NCBI RefSeq assembly: GCF_001282725.1
Contig: NZ_LN876585.1
Location: 126,221 to 190,220, forward strand
Length of the DNA: 64,000 nucleotides
DNA from: Inediibacterium massiliense
GTDB lineage: Bacteria; Bacillota; Clostridia; Peptostreptococcales; Thermotaleaceae
Direction: 5' to 3'
Shown: one piece after another, positions 40,189 through 49,900 of the stretch
Numbering within the stretch: position 1 is the stretch's first letter
How the letters are laid out: each line of letters begins with the position of its first letter
The notes under the pieces: model-generated
The model's input: only the letters and a program-made list of their open reading frames with translations
What the model was told of the DNA's origin: nothing
The model's database searches: none
Translations under genes and position numbers: made by a program

Positions 40189-40258
40189 ATTACATGTCTG
40201 AATTCGACATATTAATACTTTTTTAGTAATAATTATAATTTAAACTACATAGTATTTT

Positions 40259-40425
40259 AATTTAGGTTCTTCTTTTGAGAAGATAAAAAGGGAATTAGGT
40301 GAAAATCCTAAGCGGTCCAGCCACTGTAAGTGGGGAGCAATTCTTTGACATACCACTGAAATATATTTTATTTTGGGAAGGGAAAGGAAAGCGTTAATCC
40401 ACAAGCCAGGAGACCTATCTAAATT
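40259..40425 (+). promoter_or_regulatory. cobalamin riboswitch 4
   Basis: The core elements are GAATTAGGTGAAAATCCTAA, CGGTCCAGCCACTGTAAGTG, TTGGGAAGG and a slightly altered B12 box AAGCCAGGAGACCTATC. P1 pairs AATTTAGGT (40259-40267) with ATCTAAATT (40417-40425), keeping pairing by a G-U. A terminator follows at 40493-40530. Confidence 0.94.
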
Positions 40426-40492
40426 TTTTAGCATACTTCCTTCTAGGGTTAAGGAAAGTGCAAGGTATATAAATGTTTATGAAGATATTTAT

Positions 40493-40530
40493 AAAAAATC
40501 CTTGACTTTCTTTGAAAGTCAAGGATTTTT
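40493..40530 (+). terminator. riboswitch 4 expression-platform terminator
   Basis: The stem AATCCTTGACTTTC / GAAAGTCAAGGATT is followed by a T-run. It is 41 bases before the next start codon. Confidence 0.87.
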
Positions 40531-40570
40531 GTATAATTAAACAAAATAGGTATAGAAAGGAGCATTTAAG

Positions 40571-43500
40571 ATGAATAAACGAGTAATGAGTGTTTTATTG
40601 ATGATTGTTTTATTATGTAGTGGAATACCCTTTGATTTTGTATATGGACAAACAGATCATGAAGAAGATATGTTCATAGAAGATCAAGAAAGTAAAATTG
40701 AACAAAAAGAAATAGGGGCAGGAGAAAGTATAAAAGAAATTGATAACCAATCCAAATATGAAAAGCATATAGCTTTTAGAAGTGAACCAAAAAAAACAGA
40801 AATAAAAGTAGGAGAAACAATAAGCTTATATGCAATGGTAGTAGATGATGAAGGAAATGAAGATACGTACTGGGATGATTTAGATGGAGATGTACCAAGT
40901 TATACAAAATATAGCTGGAGCAGTGAAGATGAAAAGATAGCGATAGCCAAGGGAGAACAATGGGAGGAAGATACAGGAAATATAACGGGAATCAGTGCTG
41001 GAAAAGTAAAAATAAAAATAGAAAGCAAAGACTGTAAAAATTGTGAGGCAAAGGAAATAGAAATTACAGTAATTGATGACAGACCTAAATATGAAAGACA
41101 CATAGCATTTAGAAGTAAGCCAAAAAAAACAGAAATAAAAGTAGGAGAAACAATAAGCTTATATGCAATGGTAGTAGATGATGAAGGAAATGAAGATACG
41201 TACTGGGATGATTTAGATGGAGATGTACCAAGTTATACAAAATATAGCTGGAGCAGTGAAGATGAAAAAATAGCAACAGCCAAGGCAGGCCAATGGGAGG
41301 AAGATACAGGAAATATAACGGGAATCAGTGTTGGAAAAGTAAAAATAAAAATAGAAAGCAAAGACTGTAAAAATTGTGAGCCAAAGGAAATAGAAATTAC
41401 AGTAGTAGAGGATGAACCTATTCAAGAAGTTGGAGAGATAGATCATATAAATATTTCTTTAGATCAAGATATAAAAGAAATAGAATGTGGAAGAAATATT
41501 AAAGTAAATGTTATAGCTAAAGATAAAAATAAAAAAGAAATAAAAAATCCACAAATAAAATGGAGTATAGAACCTGTAGATATTGTAACAATAGATGAAC
41601 AGTATATAATACATACCCTAAAAGAGGGAGATGTAAGCATTAAGGCTGTGACTCAAAGTACAGATAAAGAAATGATAGAAAGCAATAGTATTACATTGGA
41701 AGTTACAAAATCAAAAACAAGAGAAGAAAAGATTCAAGAAGCTATAGAGGAGCTTACAATACGATATAAAAATCCAACCTTTTATGGATCCGAATATACT
41801 TTAAGCAAATATGTAGGAGAATTGGCATTATCACTAAGATATTCAGGTATGGATATAGAGGAAATTAACAATACAAAAAGGATATTTCCAACAGATGCAG
41901 GAACATATGACCTTTTAAATACTTCAAAAAATATTATGACTCTTATTGCAGTGAATGAAGATCCCAAAAAAGAGATAGAAAAAATACTTGATGATTCATT
42001 TGTCTTTTATGAAGATATAGATGAAAACAAAGAAGATAAACTTGTTTATGCTATTATTGCTTTAGACATGACTAATGCAAAATATGATTCAGAAAAAGCT
42101 GTAAAAGCTTTAATACATAAAATAAAAAAAGATGATAATGGAAATTTCTATTTTGAAAGATATGAAAATCCAGATATGGAGTTAACAGCAAAAGCAATGA
42201 TTGCATTTTCAAAACATAAAGATATAGATGGTGCGGTAGATGCCATTAATGGTATAAAAAAGTTTTTCAAAAGTGCACAAAGTGAATCGGGATTAATAAA
42301 AGAAGAAACTTCCTTTTCAAATCAAGAAAGCTGTTTGATTACAAGTGCAGTGATTCAGGGAATCATAGCAATAGGAGAGAGTCCTTTAGACGAATATTGG
42401 AGGATACAAGATCAGTATAAAAATCAAAATAATTTAGTAGATGCAATGCTTATGTGTAGAGATGGACAAAGATTTAAAAGTTCATTTAATGGAAGCGTAG
42501 CAGATATTCAAACAAATGCAGCTATGGGGGCTTTGGTAGATCTAAAGGCACAGGCTTCTATGTATCATAATATTAAATATGTAAAAGAAGGAGCTCCTTC
42601 TAGAATAGAAATAAAAAGTAACGAGTCGGTTGTATTAACAGAAGGAGATCAATTACAAATCAAAGCTATTGTATATGATGAACAAAATTATCAAATAAAA
42701 AATCCAGTTGTTTTATGGGAAAGCAGTGATTTAACAAAAGCAACAGTAGAAAATGGAGTCATAAGAGCTTTAGCAGAAGGAACTGTAAAAATAAAGGCGT
42801 ATTTAGAAAATAATAAAGAAATATCAGATGAAATTATAATTCAGATCCAATCAGGAATATCTGATGAAGTTTTAAAACAAAGAGTTAAAGAGGAAATAGA
42901 ATTTTTAAAAGGTTATTATAAAGAATATAATCAGTATGAATTTTTAGCAGCTCCAGCAGCGATAACAGCAGGAATGGACAAAGAAATGATTCAAAAGAAG
43001 ATATATAGATATTCAAGACCTACGGCTCTTCAATATGCAAGAATGATTATTGCGGTTAGGGGAAGTGGGCAAGATCCTAGAAAAGATGAATTTAAAAAAG
43101 ATACATTTAAGAATTATGTAGACCTATTAAGGGCACATCAAATCAAAGATGGTGAAAATAAGGGACAGTTCATTATTAATGAATCTATGGATTCTAAAAA
43201 CATTGAAACACTAGCTTGTTGTATTATGGCGCTAGATATGGTAGATGCAGATTACAATAAAGAAGAAGCTGTAAAAGCATTGTTATGTTTAATGAATGTA
43301 TCTAATAAAGAGAATGTTTCAGGATATGAAGAAATAAAATCAGAGGCGTTGGCTTTAACGGCATTGGCAAAGCATAAGGATATAGGTGGGGTTGAGGAAA
43401 AAATAAATGAGTGGATAGAGTATATCAAAAAACAACAAAATGAAGATGGTGGATTTGATGCAAATGGAGGATATTTTAAAAATAGTCCAATCACAACAGG

Positions 43501-45307
43501 AACTGTGATCCAAGGGTTAATTGCTAATGGTATCAATCCCCTTTATGATAAAGTATGGATGAAAAATAAAAAAACAATGTTAGATAGTATGTTAAAAAGT
43601 AAGTTTGTATCTCCTACAGGAGATTTAAAAAATTCAGGATTTTGTCAAGGAGAAGGATTAGATTTTAAAAATGAGAAAGCTACTTATAATGCTTTTGCAG
43701 CATTAGTGGATATGTATGAAAATAAATCTATGTTTGAAATTCATTCTATCAAATATGATGAAAGTATTCAGCCAAAAGATGTGGCTACCGTTTCTATATT
43801 AAAACCAAAGAATGATAAAATTTTGATAGGACAAGAGCTCAAGCTACAATTAGTTGCTTTTGACGATCAATATAATTGGATAGAGAATCCTTCTATTGTA
43901 TGGTCCTCTTCTGATGAAGATATAGCCAGTGTAAAAAATGGGGTAGTTAATGGAAAAAAAACAGGAAATGTAACCATTACGGCCACTGTAGAAGGTACAA
44001 CTATAAAAAATGAGATGCATTTAAGTGTAGAAGATTTGGAAATAAAAAATGTAAAAATACAATGTAATAAAAATAAAATAAGAAAAGATGATGTTATTTT
44101 ATTAAGTGCAAATTCCTTTGATAAAATAGGCAATGAAATAAAAGGAGTAAAATGTATTTGGTCTGTAGATAATGAAAATGTTGCAAACATATATGAAGAA
44201 GAAGGAAAAATATATCTTAAGGCTTTATCTACAGGAAAAGTAGTGATAAAAGCTGTTTTAGAGGAAAATAAAAATGTTTGTGAGTCTATTTCGATAGATA
44301 TTATCAATAAAAAATCAGCTCAGGTAAAGGTCAGAGTAGAAGGACTAAAAGATATCATCGTACCAGAAATTGAATTAGAAATAGATAATTTTGATATGGC
44401 TTTATATGGAAATGGAAACTCTGTTTTAAAAGAAGCTCCAACAGCTATGAATGCTCTTATAAAAGCTCTAAAGAGTAAAGATATAGATTGTACGGATAAA
44501 AATAAATTTGATGCAGGAATGGATCTATCTATTTTATCAAATATCAATGGATTAAAAGAAGGACAAGAAGGACCTAATAGTGGATGGATGTATTATATCA
44601 ATAATCAATATGTAAATGACTATTTTGTAAATACAACCATAAAGGATGGAGATTCTATATGTGTATTTTATGTGAAGGATTATCAAAAACAATCTTATTC
44701 TTATTTTGATAAAACACAAGTTGTTGTTCAACCTAATGAAGAATTTACTTTGAATTTAAAGACATATATAAGTACAGATATGACAAATCGTGAAAAAACA
44801 AATGTAAAAAATGCTCAAATTCTAGTCAATCAAAAGCCTTATATGATCAATGGAGAAAATATAACAACAGATCATCTTGGAAATGCTACATTAAGATTTG
44901 ATAAAGAAGGAGAATATATGATTGGTGCAGTTTATGAGGATGAAAGCTTAAATATTGTTGCAGCTTATTGTAAAGTAAAAGTTACAAATGATGTAAAAAA
45001 TAATAAATTAGAATGGAGTTTATTAAATCAAGAGGATTTTCATTGTGGAGAAGAAGTAAAACTAAGAATGAAAGTAAAGAATAAAGGAATACAATCTAGC
45101 AATATGATTTGTGTCATTCAATTAATAGATGAAAACAATAAAGTATTAAAGGGAAGTAGTATAGAAAAAGAATTATTAGATGGAGAAGAAACGATTTTAT
45201 CTCCTGGATTTGCTATTCCTGATTGTGGAGAATATAAAATAAAAGTATTTTTGACAGATGAAAAAATAGACCTATCCAAACCAGTAAAAGTGATAAGTAT
45301 CAACTAA
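40571..45307 (+). CDS. secreted protein with two toroids, Ig-like domains and DUF4430
   Basis: The protein has 1578 residues and starts after AGAAAGGAG. A signal peptide (ends near FVYGQ) is followed by two almost identical 111-residue Ig/Big2-like repeats (about 62-283) with a KDCKNCE motif. Next come a Big2 domain (about 287-378), toroid 1 (about 383-670), Big2 (about 673-760), toroid 2 (about 765-1063), two Big2 domains (about 1070-1247), DUF4430 (about 1250-1373, NSGWMYYINNQ), an Ig-like domain and a CARDB-like end (about 1477-1578). Toroid 2 and DUF4430 occur in the transcobalamin order, separated by Ig domains. DUF4430 here closely resembles that of the giant protein (both have a YGxxxxxKExPxAxxALIKALxSKxID pattern). 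It has no wall anchor and is first behind riboswitch 4. Confidence 0.87.
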   Translation: MNKRVMSVLLMIVLLCSGIPFDFVYGQTDHEEDMFIEDQESKIEQKEIGAGESIKEIDNQSKYEKHIAFRSEPKKTEIKVGETISLYAMVVDDEGNEDTYWDDLDGDVPSYTKYSWSSEDEKIAIAKGEQWEEDTGNITGISAGKVKIKIESKDCKNCEAKEIEITVIDDRPKYERHIAFRSKPKKTEIKVGETISLYAMVVDDEGNEDTYWDDLDGDVPSYTKYSWSSEDEKIATAKAGQWEEDTGNITGISVGKVKIKIESKDCKNCEPKEIEITVVEDEPIQEVGEIDHINISLDQDIKEIECGRNIKVNVIAKDKNKKEIKNPQIKWSIEPVDIVTIDEQYIIHTLKEGDVSIKAVTQSTDKEMIESNSITLEVTKSKTREEKIQEAIEELTIRYKNPTFYGSEYTLSKYVGELALSLRYSGMDIEEINNTKRIFPTDAGTYDLLNTSKNIMTLIAVNEDPKKEIEKILDDSFVFYEDIDENKEDKLVYAIIALDMTNAKYDSEKAVKALIHKIKKDDNGNFYFERYENPDMELTAKAMIAFSKHKDIDGAVDAINGIKKFFKSAQSESGLIKEETSFSNQESCLITSAVIQGIIAIGESPLDEYWRIQDQYKNQNNLVDAMLMCRDGQRFKSSFNGSVADIQTNAAMGALVDLKAQASMYHNIKYVKEGAPSRIEIKSNESVVLTEGDQLQIKAIVYDEQNYQIKNPVVLWESSDLTKATVENGVIRALAEGTVKIKAYLENNKEISDEIIIQIQSGISDEVLKQRVKEEIEFLKGYYKEYNQYEFLAAPAAITAGMDKEMIQKKIYRYSRPTALQYARMIIAVRGSGQDPRKDEFKKDTFKNYVDLLRAHQIKDGENKGQFIINESMDSKNIETLACCIMALDMVDADYNKEEAVKALLCLMNVSNKENVSGYEEIKSEALALTALAKHKDIGGVEEKINEWIEYIKKQQNEDGGFDANGGYFKNSPITTGTVIQGLIANGINPLYDKVWMKNKKTMLDSMLKSKFVSPTGDLKNSGFCQGEGLDFKNEKATYNAFAALVDMYENKSMFEIHSIKYDESIQPKDVATVSILKPKNDKILIGQELKLQLVAFDDQYNWIENPSIVWSSSDEDIASVKNGVVNGKKTGNVTITATVEGTTIKNEMHLSVEDLEIKNVKIQCNKNKIRKDDVILLSANSFDKIGNEIKGVKCIWSVDNENVANIYEEEGKIYLKALSTGKVVIKAVLEENKNVCESISIDIINKKSAQVKVRVEGLKDIIVPEIELEIDNFDMALYGNGNSVLKEAPTAMNALIKALKSKDIDCTDKNKFDAGMDLSILSNINGLKEGQEGPNSGWMYYINNQYVNDYFVNTTIKDGDSICVFYVKDYQKQSYSYFDKTQVVVQPNEEFTLNLKTYISTDMTNREKTNVKNAQILVNQKPYMINGENITTDHLGNATLRFDKEGEYMIGAVYEDESLNIVAAYCKVKVTNDVKNNKLEWSLLNQEDFHCGEEVKLRMKVKNKGIQSSNMICVIQLIDENNKVLKGSSIEKELLDGEETILSPGFAIPDCGEYKIKVFLTDEKIDLSKPVKVISIN
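40754..41419 (+). repeat. 333-bp tandem duplication (two units)
   Basis: Unit 1 is 40754-41086 and unit 2 is 41087-41419, an exact 333-base (111-codon) offset. Long stretches are identical, including the part that encodes VDDEGNEDTYWDDLDGDVPS. The duplication stays in frame and doubles an Ig-like domain near the N terminus. Confidence 0.92.
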
Positions 45308-45320
45308 AGGGGAGAAAAAT

Positions 45321-46922
45321 ATGATAAGAAAAAATAGGAAGATACTGATTGTAATTGCATGTAGCTGTATTTTTACACTGACTGCTCAACTAGGTATTTC
45401 TTACGGAGATACAGCTTTGCCTAAAAAGTATGATTTAAGAGAAGAAAATAGAGTAACAGCAGTAAGGGATCAAGGAAAGGTGAATGGATGCTGGGCTTTT
45501 GCAGCCCTCTCTTCCCTAGAATCCAATATGAAGGATAAGAATATAGACATAGATTTTTCAGAAAACCATATGATGACCCATCATGGTTTTGATTTAAAAC
45601 CTACCGATGGAGGAAATATTTATATGGCTGTAGCTTACCTTGCAAGTTTTAAAGGACCTGTCCTAGAAGAAAAAGATCCGTACTTGGGAACTCCTATTAA
45701 AAGAGAAATATATGGAGAAGATGCTCAAATTAAAGATGTAATATTTATCCCTAAAAGAAAGGATTTTAAAGATAACGAAAAAATAAAAAAAGCAATCCAC
45801 ACTTATGGAGCGGTTTATACAAATATAAAATGGGATGATGATTATTATAATAAAGAAAAAAAAGCTTATGGAAGTACTAGCAAATTAAAAGGATATGACC
45901 ATACAGTAACCATAATAGGATGGGATGATGATTATCCAAAGGAAAATTTTAAAAGCAATGAAATATATGGAGACGGAGCATTTTTATGTAAAAACAGCTG
46001 GGGAACAAGCTTTGGAGATGAAGGGTATTTTTATATCTCTTATTATGATTTTAATATAGGAGATACTGAAAACGCAGTTTTTGTAGGAAGAGAAAAACAA
46101 TATGACAATATTTATCAATATGACCCATTAGGACAAACTACAGAATATGGTTTTGGAATGGATACAGCCTGGTTCTCTAATATATTTGAAGCTAAAGCTT
46201 CAAATGAAAAATTAAGTGGAGTAAGTTTTTATACTAGAGGAGAAGAATCAGAATATGAAATTTGGATATGCAGAAATTTTGAAGATATCCATTCTTTTTC
46301 AACAAAAGAAAAAATCAAAAGTGGAAAAATAGATTCTATGGGTTACCATACGATTTCTATAGACTCTATTGAACTTTCTAAAAATGAGAAATTCGCAGTG
46401 ATTGTAAAATTAATAACAAAAGGGAGCAAGGATCCTATAGCCATAGAAAGTCCTAAGGGATTTAAGTCTAGTAAAGCAAGATCAAACCAAGGAGAAAGTT
46501 ATATTAGTACAGAAGGAAATGATTGGAAAGATATAACTTTCTATGAACCCAATACAAATGTTTGTTTGAAAGCTTTTACCAATGGAGGAGAAAAGGTTCA
46601 TGTAAAAAGAAATTTATGGATAGAGAAAATAGATTCAATAAGTTTTTCAAATGGAGAGGAAGCTTTCTTAAAATTGAAAATAAAAAATGAAGGAAATCAG
46701 TCAGAGAAAGTAGCTTTAATGGTGGGATTATATGATGAAAATAATAAAATGGTAAATCATAGCTATATTAATGAAGAAATAAAACCTAATGAAGAAATAA
46801 AATTGTCTTCATCTGTATATGTTCCAGAGAAAGGGAAATATACAGCAAGAGGCTTTGTATGGGATGATTCAGACCATGGTATTTCTTATAATAGAAATCC
46901 TATAGAAATAACTATACAATAG
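45321..46922 (+). CDS. secreted papain-family (C1A) cysteine protease
   Basis: The protein has 533 residues and starts after AAAGGGGAG. A signal peptide (about 1-30) is followed by the mature papain fold beginning LPKKYDLREENRVTAVRDQG. The oxyanion Gln and catalytic Cys lie in RDQGKVNGCWAFAALSSLES, the His in GYDHTVTIIGWDDDY, and the Asn in CKNSWGTSFGDEGYF, so the catalytic set is complete. There is no long inhibitory propeptide. A second beta-rich region (about 275-415) fits the lectin-like domain often fused to clostridial C1 proteases, and a CARDB-like domain ends it. It lies between two corrinoid-type surface protein genes under riboswitch 4. It could trim surface proteins or free cobalamin from carrier proteins (inference). 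Confidence 0.9.
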   Translation: MIRKNRKILIVIACSCIFTLTAQLGISYGDTALPKKYDLREENRVTAVRDQGKVNGCWAFAALSSLESNMKDKNIDIDFSENHMMTHHGFDLKPTDGGNIYMAVAYLASFKGPVLEEKDPYLGTPIKREIYGEDAQIKDVIFIPKRKDFKDNEKIKKAIHTYGAVYTNIKWDDDYYNKEKKAYGSTSKLKGYDHTVTIIGWDDDYPKENFKSNEIYGDGAFLCKNSWGTSFGDEGYFYISYYDFNIGDTENAVFVGREKQYDNIYQYDPLGQTTEYGFGMDTAWFSNIFEAKASNEKLSGVSFYTRGEESEYEIWICRNFEDIHSFSTKEKIKSGKIDSMGYHTISIDSIELSKNEKFAVIVKLITKGSKDPIAIESPKGFKSSKARSNQGESYISTEGNDWKDITFYEPNTNVCLKAFTNGGEKVHVKRNLWIEKIDSISFSNGEEAFLKLKIKNEGNQSEKVALMVGLYDENNKMVNHSYINEEIKPNEEIKLSSSVYVPEKGKYTARGFVWDDSDHGISYNRNPIEITIQ

Positions 46923-46936
46923 AGGAGACTATAAAT

Positions 46937-49900
46937 ATGAATAAAAGAAAAATAGGAATGCTTGTATTGTCTTTATGGATGATAGTATCACTTAGTATGA
47001 CTTCCTTTGGGCAAATTATAATAGAGCAACAAATAAAAGGAGAAAATATAATCATTAGTGGTCATAGTGATTATAAAGATCAACCTATTAGTATTCAAAT
47101 TAATGATGAGAAGAAAAAAGTTTATTTTGACCAAGTATTAACAGACAAAGATGGAAATTTCAAATTTCAATCTCAAGTAAATACCAACAAATCATATCAA
47201 GGATACGTATTAGTAGAAGGAGAAAAAGAAAGTTTTATTTTTCATACAGATAAAGAAGATTCTTCTGTAGAAAAAGAAAAAACAAATGAAGAAAGAATTG
47301 AAGAAATTATAAAATCTCTAAGAAAGAAGTATAAAGAAAAAGAAAATTTTACTTTCAGAGAAGCTATAGGATATTGTTATACAAGTGATGATTTAGATCA
47401 TGATAAAGCAACCATAAAGGAAAAATATAAAGAAAAAACAGAATGTAGATATCCAACTGATTATGCAGGAAATATAATAGGAATTATTGCAAAAGGTTTT
47501 GACCCCAAAAAATATGAAGATGGAAAATATGTAGATCTATTGATCAAGGCTCAAAAACCAAATGGAGTATTTGAAATCAATGGAGAAGGAAATCAATCTA
47601 CTCAATTAGCTTGGAGCATCATATCTCTTGATATGGCCAAGGCACAATATAATGAAGAAGGCGCTATAAAAGCATTAATGAATAGTCAAGACAAGCAAGG
47701 AAGTTTTGGAAGTATAGATCATACAAGTATGTGTATGATGGCCCTTCAAAAGCATAAAAATATAAATCAAGTAGAAGATAGAATTATTAAAGCCAAGGAA
47801 TATTTATTTAATCATAAGAAAAATATTATAGAGCAAGGAAACGTATTTACTTTATCTACAGTCATACAAGGACTTGTTTCCATAGGAGGAAATCCTTTAT
47901 CTAAGGATTGGACGGTAGAAGGAAAAAATATGTTTGGAGCATTGTTAGATTGTGAAAAAGATGGACACTTTGGAAGTGGTATGGCAAATGAGCAAGCTTT
48001 TCTAGCTCTTTCAGATTTATATAAAAAAGAATCCATGTTTACAAAAGTCAACATCAATAATGAAGGATTCGACAATTCATCTGGAAAAGAAGAAAATAAT
48101 CCAACAGATCAAGGTGGAGGAAATAAATCAAATCAAGAGCAAAAGGTTAATATATCTATAAAAGGATATGATAACAATCCTAATATTTATAAAAAAGAAG
48201 TTCAAATCAAAAAAGAAGACACTGTTTTAATCCTTACGAAAAAAATATTAGATGAACAAGGTGTTTCTTATGAAGAGAAGAATGGATATTTTAAAAGAAT
48301 AGGAAAATATGGAGAAAAAGATAAAGGTCTTAATAGCGGTTGGATGTTCAATGTGAATGGAGATACACCTAATAAGGGAGCAGGAGAATATGTTTTAAAG
48401 GCAGGAGATGTAATTGAGTGGTTCTATACCAGTGATTATACAAAAGATTCTAGAAATAAAAATAATTCATCAAAAAAAGAAATAGCAATAGATTCGAAAA
48501 TTGAAAAAATTAATGATATTTTCAAGGATAAAAATGCAAAAGAAGAAGATATTACAAAATTAATCAAAGAAGCTGTAGAACAATTTAAAGAAAATGAGAT
48601 TCAAACAGAAAAAGCTGCGCAAGATATGGTGAAATATACAAAAGATTTTTCTAAGTCTATACAAAAGGTTATAGAAAAAGTAAAAAGTGAAGAAGGAGCA
48701 AAAACAGTAGTCAAAGAAAATATAAAAATAGTAAATATATTAGGAAAAGCTTCAGAAAAAATATCTAGATCAGAGAATCAAAAAGAAGTCAATCAAGTAG
48801 TCAAAGAAAATATAGAAAATACTATTAAGCTTATGGATAAAATAAATGATTCTAAAGAAGTTACTATTTTAGCAGGTGAATTTATAGATGCAAATGGAAA
48901 AGTAATTAAAGGAATAGGCAAGGAAAATGCAAAAGATATTATAGAAAATACTCAAAAGCTTATGGAAAAGACTTTGGAAAAAGCAAGTACAAAAAAAATT
49001 GAAAAAGCAAATATAGAACAAGAAAAAGCAACTATTGTAGTAGGTGAAAATACTGTAAAGGAATTGGCTAAGGATATAGAAAATACAGTAAAAATCTTAG
49101 AAGAAAAATGTAATAAAAATCATATAGAAGCTAAGAATATAGAAGGCAAGATGATTCTTCAAATGCCAAATATAAATAAACAAGAAGTAGAAACCATTTT
49201 ACCAGCTAATACAATAAAAATAGCAAAAGAAAACAATATAGAAAAAGTTCTTGTGAAAACAGAAAAAGCAGTGTTTACCCTTACACAAAATACATTTGAG
49301 GAAGTAAAAGACAATATTATATTGAATGTAAAGGAAATAGAAAAAAATACATTGTATTCTTTTATACCTAAAGAAAGTACAGTAGTAGATTTGACAGTTT
49401 ATTTAGGGGAAAAACCGATTAAAGAATTTAAAGAAAAAATAAAAGTAGCTATTTTATACAATGGAGAAGTTAAAAAAGAAGAAGTAGTGCAAGTATTTTA
49501 TCTAAAGGATAAGGAAACTATAGAAAACATGGGTGGTCAATATGATCAAGATACAAAGATGGTTACCTTTGAAACAAGTCATTTTAGCAAATATTTTGCT
49601 CAAAAAGTAGAAAAAGAAGAAATAAAAATAGGATTTCATGATTTAAAAGATTATGAATGGGCAAAGGAAGCTATAGAAGAAATGGCTCAAAAAGGTATCA
49701 TCAATGGAAGAAGTAAAGAGCTATTTGACCCGAGTGCATCTATTACAAGAGCAGAATTTGCAACTTTAATTACAAAAATGCTTCAATTAGATACAGAAGA
49801 TATAAAATTAAGCTTTACAGATGTAAAAGAAAATCAATGGTATGCTCCATATGTAAAAGCTGCTTACAAAAATGGACTCATTAGTGGAAGAAGCAAAACT

